From Bacteroidales bacterium (GTDB lineage: Bacteria > Bacteroidota > Bacteroidia > Bacteroidales > Paludibacteraceae), in assembly GCA_015061115.1 (NCBI GenBank), contig SUXE01000004.1:186275-224358 (forward strand): DNA of 38,084 nt. Direction: 5' to 3'. A program made the position numbers and the translations under genes. Positions 1 through 8,788 of the stretch are shown piece by piece. The notes under the pieces are model-generated. The model was not told the DNA's origin. It ran no database searches and saw nothing but the letters and a program-made list of their open reading frames with translations. Every line of letters starts with the position of its first letter. Within the stretch, counting starts at the first letter, position 1.

Positions 1-161
1 GTGCACCATTTGTATGTGCTCCAGCTGTAGTCTTCCTTAGGCTTGATCTCACCCCATGCGAAGTAGTCACCGCTCTCAGTAGGCTTAGTCGCGCCCACAT
101 TGCAAGTCGCCCACAACTTTCCGCTAGGCAGACCAAGGTCAACGAATTTGTGTCCGCAGAC
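1..161. repeat. Direct repeat copy B (FISUMP domain start)
   Basis: Positions 1-161 match 844-1004 with only four mismatches, all clustered at 78-87, and the match may continue left of the window. Three of the four changes are synonymous. Both copies lie in one reading frame and encode the start of a FISUMP domain. Confidence 0.9.
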
Positions 162-1256
162 AGCCACCTTCTTATACTGAGCGTAAACATCTATGTCAGA
201 ATCTACATTAGTGAAAGAAGAGTCGCTCCATCCGATGAACTCGTGGTCCTCCAATTCAGGGGCGATAGGAGCAACGGCTGACGAGTATCTTGGCACATCC
301 TGACTCTCGATAAGCGAGCTGTCCGGACCAAAGAATCGTACTGTGTATGAAGGGAATTTACCGCAAGAATCCCCGCTCACAACCGCACGGACACATGCTC
401 CAAGGCATCTGTTGACATGCGCGATCTCGATATGTTTGTCAATGTTTTTGTAGTAGTATCCGCTTCCGCTGTGGTCTCCTTTTTTGTTGTCATATCCGTT
501 GCCTTGAGCATCTACGGCAGTAGAAAGAGTGGACGACCATATATAGCCGTCATTGACAGTTGTTGTAAGTTTGGTACCGGTGTAAGAGTAAGTCATAGGA
601 AGGAAAATTTTATTTCCGTTCTTTTTTGAAGTACCGACCATACCTGCAACCTTAGTTCCCTGGTAATCGGTTGTCCATTTCCAATCACATCCGTTTACCA
701 ACTCTTGCGACTCCTTCATAGTCGGCATTCTCCATGCCAATCCCCAGTTAGCCGAGGCAGCGTCATCCTTAGGCTCAAGAACAGTCGTGCTGTCGATTTC
801 TCCGTACTTCAACAGTTTCTTCAAAGCGCCTTTCGAGTCCACAGTGCACCATTTGTATGTGCTCCAGCTGTAGTCTTCCTTAGGCTTGATCTCACCCCAT
901 GCGAAGTAGTCACCGCTCTCGGTCGGCGTTGTCGCGCCCACATTGCAAGTCGCCCACAACTTTCCGCTAGGCAGACCAAGGTCAACGAATTTGTGTCCGC
1001 AGACGAAACCACTTATAAGAGCAGTGTCGTAATCAACGTATAGAATCTTCTCAACATTGTATTTGTCGACACCTCCTGTTTTTGTTTTTATATTCATGTA
1101 TATGTCAGTTCCGTCTGTCTCATAATTGGTCTTCTCAACATTGTCGACATCGTACTTAAACATCTGGTCGTTGTCCATCTTTACACGCATATAGACAACA
1201 GAGCTTGCCACTATCGCAAGCATTGCCATTAATGTTAATAGTATAACTTTTTTCAT
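1..1256 (-). CDS. FISUMP-domain surface protein with InlB-type repeat, partial at left edge
   Basis: I translated this frame by hand: it is open from an ATG at 1256 to the window edge, at least 418 residues. Residues 1-25 form a signal peptide or signal anchor (MKKVILLTLMAMLAIVASS). A Fibrobacter-succinogenes-major-paralogue (FISUMP) domain spans about 84-290, starting with FVDLGLPSGKLWATCNVG and ending around CVRAV. Residues about 303-362 resemble a Listeria-Bacteroides (InlB B-repeat/Flg_new) module, with YTVRFFGPD at the start and FIGWSDSS near the end. A second FISUMP copy begins near 366 and runs off the edge. Such proteins are normally exported and surface-linked; the exact role is unknown. 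The ATG lies 14 bases after the stop of the upstream small secreted protein, so the two are probably one transcript. The two FISUMP starts are almost identical at DNA level. The real C-terminus, and any sorting tail, is outside the window. Confidence 0.85.
   Translation of the reverse strand, partial: MKKVILLTLMAMLAIVASSVVYMRVKMDNDQMFKYDVDNVEKTNYETDGTDIYMNIKTKTGGVDKYNVEKILYVDYDTALISGFVCGHKFVDLGLPSGKLWATCNVGATTPTESGDYFAWGEIKPKEDYSWSTYKWCTVDSKGALKKLLKYGEIDSTTVLEPKDDAASANWGLAWRMPTMKESQELVNGCDWKWTTDYQGTKVAGMVGTSKKNGNKIFLPMTYSYTGTKLTTTVNDGYIWSSTLSTAVDAQGNGYDNKKGDHSGSGYYYKNIDKHIEIAHVNRCLGACVRAVVSGDSCGKFPSYTVRFFGPDSSLIESQDVPRYSSAVAPIAPELEDHEFIGWSDSSFTNVDSDIDVYAQYKKVAVCGHKFVDLGLPSGKLWATCNVGATKPTESGDYFAWGEIKPKEDYSWSTYKWC
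844..1004. repeat. Direct repeat copy A (FISUMP domain start)
   Basis: Partner of the repeat at 1-161, offset by 843 bases, which is 281 codons. The in-frame spacing means that recombination between the copies would delete or duplicate exactly one FISUMP plus InlB-like module without a frameshift. Confidence 0.9.
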
Positions 1257-1270
1257 TTGATTTTTCTTTG

Positions 1271-1732
1271 TTATTTACGGATAACTTTAATACTGTGGGT
1301 TCCTACAGACAATATATAGATGCCCTTTTGTTCTGGTAGCTCAACAATAACAGAACCTTCTGCATTTGTCTCAGATTCAAAAAAAACGGCTCCGCTTACA
1401 TTTACCAACATCACTTTTGCAGAGGCAGTTGCATTTTGTACTTCTACTGTAGATCCGTCTAAATTAACAATGCGAAGTTCGTTGGAAATTTTTGCGTCAA
1501 CCGACGCAGTTTCTGAAAAATGGTAGTTTTTCACGCTACTTATAGCGAAGCTGGTTACTGGACTTCCATTTACAATGAGATTACCTTCACTATAAGTAAT
1601 CTCTAATTCATCATCTAGCAAGAAACTATATTTCTCGCCATTCCTTTGCTCTATTGTCATGTATTGCTTTTTTGCATTAGCACATACTAAACAACCACAA
1701 AGGGAGATCAATGTTAAAACTTTTTTTACCAT
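1271..1732 (-). CDS. Small secreted protein with C-terminal sorting-like tail
   Basis: A 153-residue protein if started at the ATG at 1732; an upstream ATG at 1765 would put 11 Asn/Tyr-rich residues ahead of the signal peptide, so I prefer 1732. Residues 1-20 (MVKKVLTLISLCGCLVCANA) are a signal peptide. The middle (YMTIEQRNGEKYSFLLDDE onward) matches the general pattern of short Bacteroidales exported proteins with a beta-rich body. The end, with VMLVNVSGAVFFES and GIYILSVGTHSIKVIRK, resembles a type IX secretion type-A sorting tail. Function unknown. It sits 14 bases upstream of the FISUMP protein and probably shares its transcript. Confidence 0.75.
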   Translation of the reverse strand: MVKKVLTLISLCGCLVCANAKKQYMTIEQRNGEKYSFLLDDELEITYSEGNLIVNGSPVTSFAISSVKNYHFSETASVDAKISNELRIVNLDGSTVEVQNATASAKVMLVNVSGAVFFESETNAEGSVIVELPEQKGIYILSVGTHSIKVIRK

Positions 1733-1765
1733 GTCTTTATAGTTGTAATTATTGTTGTCGACCAA

Positions 1766-2031
1766 ATGATCATGTCGTATAAAACAGCTATTTAATTTTA
1801 AGGCAACAATATTTGGTTTGGCAATATATTATCTCTCCCATATTCCAGCTAAAAAAACTATAATTATTCTTAAAAATACCATGAAAATTTCACTTAATAG
1901 GTAGAGTTAATAAACAGGTTATCCATAAACAGAATAAATTCAGTGTTTTTTGCTTTATGCCAAAATCAAAATCTTACCTAAACAAATAAATAGAAATGAA
2001 TAAAAAAGTATTTGTTTTTATATCTTTGTTG
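1766..2031. other. AT-rich intergenic stretch
   Basis: No coding frame that I can support. The stretch is AT-rich and presumably carries the minus-strand promoter of the secreted-protein pair, but I found no perfect TAnnTTTG box there on that strand. A plus-strand TATCTTTG at 2021-2028 would read antisense across the tRNA; I do not call it. Confidence 0.5.
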
Positions 2032-2114
2032 TGCCCAAGACAGGACTCGAACCTGCACAGCCTTGCGACCACTGCCACCTGAAAGCAGCGCGTCTACCAT
2101 TTCGCCACTTGGGC
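2032..2114 (-). tRNA. tRNA-Leu (anticodon CAG)
   Basis: On the minus strand the acceptor arms GCCCAAG and CTTGGGC pair perfectly and are followed by discriminator A. The D-loop contains GGTAGACGC. The anticodon arm CTGCT/GGCAG holds the loop TTCAGGT, giving anticodon CAG. A long variable arm (class II) and the T-arm GCAGGTTCGAGTCCTGT follow. The length is 83 nt and the 3' CCA is not encoded. The long variable arm and the anticodon both fit leucine (CUG codons). Confidence 0.96.
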
Positions 2115-2199
2115 AAACATAAGGAAAGGTTAAAAACCAATCCCTACAAAAGACGATGCAAATTTCGTAAGTTTTAATAAAAAATGCAACTATTTTATA

Positions 2200-3327
2200 A
2201 TGAAAATTGCGTTTGATGGCAAAAGAGCCGTAAAAAATGGAACAGGACTTGGCAATTATAGCCGATATGTGTTGGAATCATTATGTAAATATGCTGATTC
2301 CAACGATAAATTCGTTGTTTATTCTCCCAAAGGTAGGATGAATGCGTGGATGCAGAGAATCATAGACACTTTTGCACCACAGATCTCTCTTGTGATCAAC
2401 AGTTCCATTTTCGCAAGTGTGTGGCGTACGTTTGGAATGACTCAGGATGCGGAGAAAGATGGTGCGGTAATCTTTCATGGACTCAGCAATGAATTGCCTC
2501 TCAACATCTCGAATAGCAGTATGAAAAGTGTGGTGACGATTCACGACCTTATCTTCCGCAGAATGCCGGAATGCTATAAATTCATCGACCGCAAAATCTA
2601 CGATTATAAATTCCGTAAAGCAGCAGAGAATTCAGATGTTGTGATTGCTGTGAGTGAACGCACAAAAAAAGATATCGTGGAGCTGTATCATATTGATGCT
2701 GATAAGATTAAAGTAGTTTATCAGGGTTGCGATGCCCAGTTTGCAAAAGAGATAGGTGAAGACGAGAAAATTCGCGTCGCACAAAAATATGATCTTCCCA
2801 AAAGATATATTCTGAATGTTGGAAGTATTGAGACGCGAAAGAATGCGTTGCAGATCGTCAGAGCATTGAAGGATGTAGACGCGTCTGTGTCTCTTGTGAT
2901 TGTGGGCAGACGCACTAAGTATGCAGAAAAAATCGATGAATATGTGAAGAGTAATGGATTAGACGCGAGGGTAAAAATCATCTCAGGCATTGATTTCAAG
3001 GATTTGCCTGCGGTTTATGCCCAGGCTGAAGTCTTTGTCTACCCGTCGTTCTACGAAGGATTTGGCATTCCTATTGTAGAGGCTTTGAATGTCGGGGTTC
3101 CTGTAATCGCGGCCACAGGTTCTTGTTTGGAGGAGGCTGGGGGAGCATCGTCTATCTATGTCGATCCTACCAACGACAGTGAAATGTCTGATGCCATAAA
3201 TCGTGTCTTAACAGATTCTGATTTGAGATCCAAAATGATTGATGATGGAAAAGAATATGCCAAACGATTCTCTGAAGAGCAATGCGCCAAGGAAATTTTT
3301 GATATTTACAAATCGTTGGTATCCTAA
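2200..3327 (+). CDS. Glycosyltransferase family 4 (GT-B, mannosyltransferase-like)
   Basis: A 375-residue retaining GT-B glycosyltransferase that should transfer a sugar from a nucleotide donor to a glycan or lipid-linked acceptor at the inner face of the inner membrane. The N-terminal acceptor half starts MKIAFDGKRAVKNGTGLGNY, whose GTGLGNY loop is typical of GT4. The C-terminal donor half begins near 205 with YILNVGSIETRKN. The E-x7-E motif is in YEGFGIPIVEA, with Glu286 and Glu294. Length is normal for the family. The next gene starts 20 bases downstream, so they are likely co-transcribed. Donor and acceptor cannot be told from the sequence. No polysaccharide cluster surrounds it, so it may modify a core glycan. 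Confidence 0.88.
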   Translation: MKIAFDGKRAVKNGTGLGNYSRYVLESLCKYADSNDKFVVYSPKGRMNAWMQRIIDTFAPQISLVINSSIFASVWRTFGMTQDAEKDGAVIFHGLSNELPLNISNSSMKSVVTIHDLIFRRMPECYKFIDRKIYDYKFRKAAENSDVVIAVSERTKKDIVELYHIDADKIKVVYQGCDAQFAKEIGEDEKIRVAQKYDLPKRYILNVGSIETRKNALQIVRALKDVDASVSLVIVGRRTKYAEKIDEYVKSNGLDARVKIISGIDFKDLPAVYAQAEVFVYPSFYEGFGIPIVEALNVGVPVIAATGSCLEEAGGASSIYVDPTNDSEMSDAINRVLTDSDLRSKMIDDGKEYAKRFSEEQCAKEIFDIYKSLVS

Positions 3328-3347
3328 GTACAAATTCTATCATAACT

Positions 3348-4082
3348 ATGACAAAAAAGAAACTATTATACTATACGGCTGCATTTGTCGGATTGACAGT
3401 TTTGATCTGGATTGGCGCAGCTGTTAGTCGTATTGGAAACTATAAAGATAAGCTTTGGGCTCATAGAGTAAAATCTTTGGAAAAGAGAGAGGAATTTAAA
3501 AGTTTGTATCCTAATTTTGAGGTCGACATTACAATTCGAGAGGACTCATTGAAAGAACGTGTCGTATTGGATGTCACACATGATGCTGATATCACTTTTG
3601 GTTTGACTTTTGATGAGTATATCCAACACTTAGGAAAAGGAGAGAAAGTGTGGCTGGACATAAAGAATCTATCAGTTGACAACAACAAAATGGTTCTTGA
3701 AAAATTAGATTCTTTTGTCAATGAATTTGGTATGGGAAAAGATCAGTTCATAATAGAATCCAGGGATTATAGGGCATTGGAATTGTTGACTCAAAATAAA
3801 TATTACACCTCATATTATGTAGATTTTAAGAAAATAGACGATGAGACGATAAAGCATTTGGAAGACGTTGCAAAAACGGGATGCGTAAAAGCTCTTTCAT
3901 TTCCATCTTCCCAATACAGTGACATAAGGAATAATGTGGTGAACAAAGATATGGAATTTCTTACTTGGGCACATCGTGATACACAGATAGAGTTTTTGTT
4001 GAATCCGTTTAATAGAACATTGTTAGAAGATAATAGACTTAAGGTGATTCTAATCAAGACTCGTGGCAAATATCATAGATAG
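3348..4082 (+). CDS. Membrane-anchored FAM151/PLC-like phosphodiesterase-fold protein
   Basis: A 244-residue protein with one N-terminal membrane segment at about 6-26 (LLYYTAAFVGLTVLIWIGAA), likely leaving the rest in the periplasm. The body contains KLWAHRVKSLEKREEF near 35, FEVDITIRED near 56, LDVTHD near 73 and KVWLDIKNLS near 100. This order (AHR, E-x-D, THD, WLDIKN) resembles FAM151/menorin and the wider PLC-like phosphodiesterase TIM barrels, where His and acidic residues bind a metal. The assignment is from motif memory only. Enzymatic activity is an inference, and the C-terminal half (ALSFPSSQY, LTWAHRD) is less conserved to my eye. It lies 20 bases after the glycosyltransferase, and a strong bidirectional terminator follows. 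Confidence 0.5.
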   Translation: MTKKKLLYYTAAFVGLTVLIWIGAAVSRIGNYKDKLWAHRVKSLEKREEFKSLYPNFEVDITIREDSLKERVVLDVTHDADITFGLTFDEYIQHLGKGEKVWLDIKNLSVDNNKMVLEKLDSFVNEFGMGKDQFIIESRDYRALELLTQNKYYTSYYVDFKKIDDETIKHLEDVAKTGCVKALSFPSSQYSDIRNNVVNKDMEFLTWAHRDTQIEFLLNPFNRTLLEDNRLKVILIKTRGKYHR

Positions 4083-4111
4083 AAATATTTCTCTCTTCCC
4101 AGATAAAAAGA

Positions 4112-4144
4112 AAGAGACGCAAGCAATTGCGTCTCTTCTTTTTT
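4112..4144. terminator. Bidirectional intrinsic terminator
   Basis: An 11-bp perfect stem, AAGAGACGCAA (4112-4122) with TTGCGTCTCTT (4127-4137), around loop GCAA, with an A-tract before and a T-rich stretch after. It separates the convergent FAM151-like gene (plus) and carbonic anhydrase gene (minus). Confidence 0.85.
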
Positions 4145-4164
4145 ATATCGCTTATAACTATATG

Positions 4165-4884
4165 TTATTCAAACACTACACTACCATCGTGTACGTTGTA
4201 GTATGCGCCTACAACCTGAGTCTTACCTGCCTCTACGAATTTCTTAACCAACTCACGATCGTTGATTCTCTTCACCTGAGTGGCAGCATTTAGTTTGATA
4301 GCTGCGTCAAGAGAATCTGCCTTGCCTACATATGGTTTAACGTCAGCCTGGATCATAGAAAGCAACTCATCGATCTTGCTCTCATCGTCAGCCTTAACAT
4401 CGCCGATAGCACCTGTCACACCGCCGCAAGACTCGTGGCCTAGCACAACAACAGTCTTGACTCCAAGGTGCTCGATAGCGTAGTCTACACTACCCATAAC
4501 GGCATCGTTGTTCACGTTATTACCTGCAGTACGGATAACGAAGATGTCGCCAATACCCTGGTCGAAAATCAACTCTACTGGAACGCGAGAGTCTGAGCAA
4601 GCAACTACAGCTGCAAATGGAGCCTGGTGAGGAGCTGTCTCAGCAAGACGTTTGTGGTCGTGGTGAGGGAATACAGGAGTCTCTGCTACGTAGCGAGCGT
4701 TTCCTTCCTTCAAACGTGCGATAGCCTCTTCTGGAGTCTCTACTGTTTTGTCCAATGTTGCCATTACTGAATCAATGGCAGCTTTGCAAGAATCGTTAGA
4801 CTCATTCTTTACTGTCTCCTTCTGTGAGCAGCTTGCGAAAATGCCCATAGCAACGATGGCGATAGGCAAGAATAATTTTTTCAT
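4165..4884 (-). CDS. Beta-class carbonic anhydrase, lipoprotein
   Basis: A 239-residue enzyme interconverting CO2 and bicarbonate. Residues 1-19 form a lipoprotein signal with lipobox FASC (Cys19), so the mature protein should be tethered in the periplasm rather than being cytosolic like many beta-CAs. Zinc ligands and active residues are visible: Cys96, Asp98 and Arg100 in ACSDSRVP, and His150 and Cys153 in GHESCGG. RTAGNNV at 118-124 and DYAIEHLGV are also family hallmarks. A TAATTTTG promoter box lies 36 bases upstream of the start. The gene is monocistronic and bounded by the terminator at 4112-4144. The role may be bicarbonate supply or pH control at the envelope. Confidence 0.95.
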   Translation of the reverse strand: MKKLFLPIAIVAMGIFASCSQKETVKNESNDSCKAAIDSVMATLDKTVETPEEAIARLKEGNARYVAETPVFPHHDHKRLAETAPHQAPFAAVVACSDSRVPVELIFDQGIGDIFVIRTAGNNVNNDAVMGSVDYAIEHLGVKTVVVLGHESCGGVTGAIGDVKADDESKIDELLSMIQADVKPYVGKADSLDAAIKLNAATQVKRINDRELVKKFVEAGKTQVVGAYYNVHDGSVVFE

Positions 4885-4919
4885 TTTTTTATTTAAGTAT
4901 TTAATATCGAAAAACGGTG

Positions 4920-4927
4920 CAAAATTA
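4920..4927 (-). promoter_or_regulatory. Promoter -7 box of carbonic anhydrase gene
   Basis: Minus-strand TAATTTTG matches the Bacteroides -7 consensus TAnnTTTG. No clear TTTG was found at -33. Confidence 0.55.
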
Positions 4928-5020
4928 AATCATATTCTTTTTCGTTGTTATCCGTTGTATGTGGATTTTGATGCAAATTTTCATGTCATGGTTTATTATA
5001 TGATGAAGAATAAAACCACA

Positions 5021-5049
5021 AAAAAAGGAAGGCTGTTCACCTTCCTTTT
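5021..5049 (-). terminator. Intrinsic terminator of purL
   Basis: GGAAGG at 5027-5032 pairs with CCTTCC at 5040-5045, and flanking A/T bases extend the stem to about 10 bp around a 7-nt loop. Read on minus it ends in a T-run. It lies 28 bases past the purL stop codon. Confidence 0.8.
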
Positions 5050-5076
5050 CTTATAGCTAAACCACAAGGGTCATTC

Positions 5077-8000
5077 TTACTTCTTATTCTGCTCAACCCA
5101 CTTTCTTGCATTTACAAATGCCTCGATCCATGGAGTCACCTCATCTGTGGCTTTTCTGTTCAATGGGTAGTATGCCCACTGCCATGGGAAGATTGCACGC
5201 TCCAAATGTGGCATCATAGCTAAGTGACGTCCGTCTGCCGAACAGATGGCTGCTGTAGCATACTTAGAACCGTTAGGGTTTGCTGGGTAACCGTCGTATA
5301 CATACTTACCTACGATCTTGTATTCGCTCTCTGCGTAAGGAAGATCAAACTTTCCTTCTCCGTGAGCCACCCAAATACCAAGGTTAGAGCCTGATAGCGA
5401 CTTGAACATCACTGAATCGTTCTGTGGAATTGTCAATGCCACAAATGAAGACTCAAACTTGTGAGAATCGTTGTGTAGCATACGTGGCTTCTGCTCATGG
5501 TTAGGATATACAAGTCCTAGCTCAACCATTAGCTGACATCCGTTGCATACTCCAAGAGAAAGTGTGTCAGGACGTGCGTAGTAGCGATCAAGTGCAGCCT
5601 TTGCCTTCTCATTGTATAGGAATCCTCCTGCCCAGCCTTTAGCTGAACCAAGGACGTCTGAGTTGGAGAATCCACCACAGAATACAATCAAGTTGACATC
5701 ATCCAATGTCTCACGACCTGATGCCAAGTCTGTCATGTGGACATCCTTCACGTCGAAACCAGCCAAATACATTGAGTATGCCATCTCTCGGTCTCCGTTT
5801 GTTCCCTTCTCACGGATGATTGCCGCTTTGATTCCTGATGGAGCTGTACGGTCGGCTGTGATTCCAAGTTTTGATAGCTTGCCAGAGAATTCAGAGTTGA
5901 ACTTGAATCTCAATGGCTGGTTCTTATAGTTCTCGTAACGCTTCTTTGCACAAATCTCACCGCTCTGCTTTCTGTCAAGCAAGTAAGATGACTTGAACCA
6001 TACGTCACGTAGCTGATCGATCTGGAAGTCGTGCTTGAACTTATCTTTAGCTACTCTTACGACTCTGTCTTCCATTGGAGTTGCGATCTTGGCGAAACCA
6101 ACACCAGCCTCTCTCATCATCTTCTCTGCCGATGCACAGTCTGAAACCTGTACCAAAACGCCTGGATTCTCAGCGAACAATACCTTCAATACATCATCAC
6201 CTACACCATTCAAATCTACGTTCAAACCGCCTTCTGAATTTGCGAAACACATCTCAAGAAGAGCAGTCAACATACCACCTTCTGAAATATCGTGTCCTGC
6301 AAGTACGATGCCTTCTTTGATCATCTCCTGAACAGTGTTGAATGCATCCATGAAGTATTCTGTGTCAGTCACACAAGGAACTTCGCTTCCTACTTTGTTC
6401 AATGATGCGAACAATGCAGAACCTCCAAGCTTCAAGCTGTCGAATGAGAAATCAATATAGTAAACGGCTGAACCAGGAACGTTAGCGATAACTGGAGTCA
6501 CGATGCCTCTTACGTCAGAAACCTCTGCTCCGGCTGAAATGATCACTGTGCCTGGAGAATATACTTTCTCATTGCCATACTTCTGTGTCATAGACAATGA
6601 GTCTTTTCCTGTTGGAATATTGATGCCAAGTGAACATGCGAAATCGCTGGCTGCGTTGACTGCCTTATACAATCTTGCATCCTCACCAGGATTCTTACAT
6701 GGCCACATCCAGTTTGCACTCAACGATACGCTGTCCAATCCTTCTGCTATAGGAGCGAACACGATATTTGTCAATGCCTCTGCGATTGCAAGTACTGAAC
6801 CAGCCTCTGGATCAGCAAGAGCTGCGATAGGAGCGTGTCCGATAGACGTTGCGATACCAGCCTTTCCACGGTAATCCAACGCAACAGCACCAAGGTCTGC
6901 CAATGGCAACTGCACCTCTCCAACTGTCTGCTGGCGTGCTACCTTTCCTGTGACTGAACGGTCTACCTTGTTAGTCAACCAATCCTTACATGCAACACTC
7001 TCAAGCTGAAGGACGTTGTTGATGTATTCGTCTACCTTGCTTACATTGATAGTTGCGTCAGTATAGTGCTCCTCTACAGAATTGTCTGTGATGACAGTGC
7101 GTGGAGGGTTACCGATCATATCCTTCATCTCCAAGTCGATTGGCTTTTCACCATTCTTCTTTTCGAATACGAACTTGTTGTCTCCTGTAGTCTCTCCGAC
7201 AACATACATTGGAGCACGCTCACGATCAGCGATCTTCTTGATTAGATCAATATCTTTCTCGTGAACAAGAAGACCCATACGCTCCTGGCTCTCGTTTCCG
7301 ATAATCTCTTTCGCTGAAAGAGTAACGTCGCCGATTGGAAGAGCATCCATATCTATCTTACCTCCTGTCTCCTCAACAAGCTCCGACAAACAGTTCAAGT
7401 GTCCACCTGCACCGTGGTCGTGGATAGAGACGATAGGGTTAGAATCGCTTTCCGCAAGTGTTCTGATTACGTTAGAAACACGCTTCTGCATCTCTGCGTT
7501 TGCACGCTGCACTGCGTTTAGCTCGATTGCGTTTGAGTACTGGCCTGTCTCAACCGATGAAACGGCTCCACCACCCATACCGATGCGGTAGTTGTCACCA
7601 CCCATCACTACAACCTTCTCACCTGGCTCTGCATGACCCTTCTGTGCATCTTTCATCTTGGCGAAACCGACACCTCCGGCAAGCATGATAACCTTGTCGA
7701 AAGCGAACTTCTTGTCGTTCTCCTGATGCTCGAATGTCAACAATGAACCACAGATTAGAGGCTGTCCGAACTTGTTACCGAAATCGCTGGCTCCGTTGGA
7801 TGCCTTGATCAAAATCTGCTCTGGAGTCTGGTAAAGCCAGTTTCTCTCCTTCATCGCCTGCTCCCATGATCTTCCGTTCTCTGTACGTGGATATGAAGTC
7901 ATGTAGACTGCAGTTCCGGCGATAGGCAAACTTGCCTTACCTCCACCAAGACGGTCACGGATCTCTCCACCTGAACCAGTAGCTGCACCGTTGAATGGCT

Positions 8001-8766
8001 CAACTGTAGTTGGGAAGTTGTGAGTCTCGGCTTTCAATGAGATGACAGACTGTATCTTCTTCACCTCAAAATAGTCTGGTTTGTCTCCTGATTTTGGAGC
8101 GAACTGCTCGATCTCAGGACCAGCGTTGAATGCAACGTTATCTTTATAAGCTGAAACCAACTTGTTAGGGTTAGTCTCAGATGTTTTCTTGATCATAGCG
8201 AAAAGTGAGCTCTCCATCTCTTTGCCATCGATGATGAACTTTCCGCCGAATATCTTATGACGGCAGTGCTCAGAGTTCACCTGTGAGAATCCGAACACCT
8301 CACTGTCTGTAAGTTTTCTTCCGATTTTTGCACTTACGCTCTTCAAGTACTCGATTTCCTGTGGGTTAAGTGCAAGACCCTCTTGCTTGTTGTATTCTTC
8401 AATATCGTCAATGTAGACAATTGGATCAGGAGTCTTTGAGATAGTGAAGATATCTTGGTTCAATCCATTGTAGATACGCTGTAGCATTGGGTCATGCTCT
8501 GCGTTCTCGCCTGAAGCCACAAAATATTCCTCGATTCTCTCAATGCCAGAAATACCCATGTTCTGAGTTATTTCCACTGCGTTCGTACTCCAAGGAGTAA
8601 TCATCTCGCGACGTGGGCCAACGAACCAACCGTTGATGCTATCACACTCCATGTACTTAGCACCACTGAATGCCCAAGTGAGTTTCTTAATGTCTTCCTC
8701 ACCCAATTTCGACGAAACACCGACTGCAATTATGCCGGCATCCTCTTTTTTGAAAAATAATATCAT
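5077..8766 (-). CDS. purL: Phosphoribosylformylglycinamidine synthase (PurL, large fused form)
   Basis: A 1229-residue cytosolic enzyme of purine synthesis that makes FGAM from FGAR, ATP and glutamine. Order: N-terminal PurS-like region, linker, two AIRS-type halves, C-terminal glutaminase. The first half shows FSQVNSEHCRHKIFGG and ETHNFPT followed by GAATGSGGEIRD. The glutaminase carries the nucleophile in LGVCNGCQL (about Cys1074) and the His/Glu pair in PHLERA (about 1187/1189). Length is normal for the single-chain form. It is last in a minus-strand run, 22 bases after the MtaD-like gene, and ends at a clear terminator. No purine riboswitch is visible, and expression probably comes from upstream genes. 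Confidence 0.98.
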   Translation of the reverse strand: MILFFKKEDAGIIAVGVSSKLGEEDIKKLTWAFSGAKYMECDSINGWFVGPRREMITPWSTNAVEITQNMGISGIERIEEYFVASGENAEHDPMLQRIYNGLNQDIFTISKTPDPIVYIDDIEEYNKQEGLALNPQEIEYLKSVSAKIGRKLTDSEVFGFSQVNSEHCRHKIFGGKFIIDGKEMESSLFAMIKKTSETNPNKLVSAYKDNVAFNAGPEIEQFAPKSGDKPDYFEVKKIQSVISLKAETHNFPTTVEPFNGAATGSGGEIRDRLGGGKASLPIAGTAVYMTSYPRTENGRSWEQAMKERNWLYQTPEQILIKASNGASDFGNKFGQPLICGSLLTFEHQENDKKFAFDKVIMLAGGVGFAKMKDAQKGHAEPGEKVVVMGGDNYRIGMGGGAVSSVETGQYSNAIELNAVQRANAEMQKRVSNVIRTLAESDSNPIVSIHDHGAGGHLNCLSELVEETGGKIDMDALPIGDVTLSAKEIIGNESQERMGLLVHEKDIDLIKKIADRERAPMYVVGETTGDNKFVFEKKNGEKPIDLEMKDMIGNPPRTVITDNSVEEHYTDATINVSKVDEYINNVLQLESVACKDWLTNKVDRSVTGKVARQQTVGEVQLPLADLGAVALDYRGKAGIATSIGHAPIAALADPEAGSVLAIAEALTNIVFAPIAEGLDSVSLSANWMWPCKNPGEDARLYKAVNAASDFACSLGINIPTGKDSLSMTQKYGNEKVYSPGTVIISAGAEVSDVRGIVTPVIANVPGSAVYYIDFSFDSLKLGGSALFASLNKVGSEVPCVTDTEYFMDAFNTVQEMIKEGIVLAGHDISEGGMLTALLEMCFANSEGGLNVDLNGVGDDVLKVLFAENPGVLVQVSDCASAEKMMREAGVGFAKIATPMEDRVVRVAKDKFKHDFQIDQLRDVWFKSSYLLDRKQSGEICAKKRYENYKNQPLRFKFNSEFSGKLSKLGITADRTAPSGIKAAIIREKGTNGDREMAYSMYLAGFDVKDVHMTDLASGRETLDDVNLIVFCGGFSNSDVLGSAKGWAGGFLYNEKAKAALDRYYARPDTLSLGVCNGCQLMVELGLVYPNHEQKPRMLHNDSHKFESSFVALTIPQNDSVMFKSLSGSNLGIWVAHGEGKFDLPYAESEYKIVGKYVYDGYPANPNGSKYATAAICSADGRHLAMMPHLERAIFPWQWAYYPLNRKATDEVTPWIEAFVNARKWVEQNKK

Positions 8767-8788
8767 ATTGTGTTGAAATATTTTTGTC

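Noticed and set aside
417-1043. Plus-strand frames across the left-edge region
   Set aside because: They are antisense to the FISUMP gene, which shows recognisable domains and a signal sequence on minus.
2021-2028. Plus-strand TATCTTTG box
   Set aside because: A transcript from here would run antisense through the tRNA-Leu gene; -33 spacing is poor. Probably chance in AT-rich DNA.
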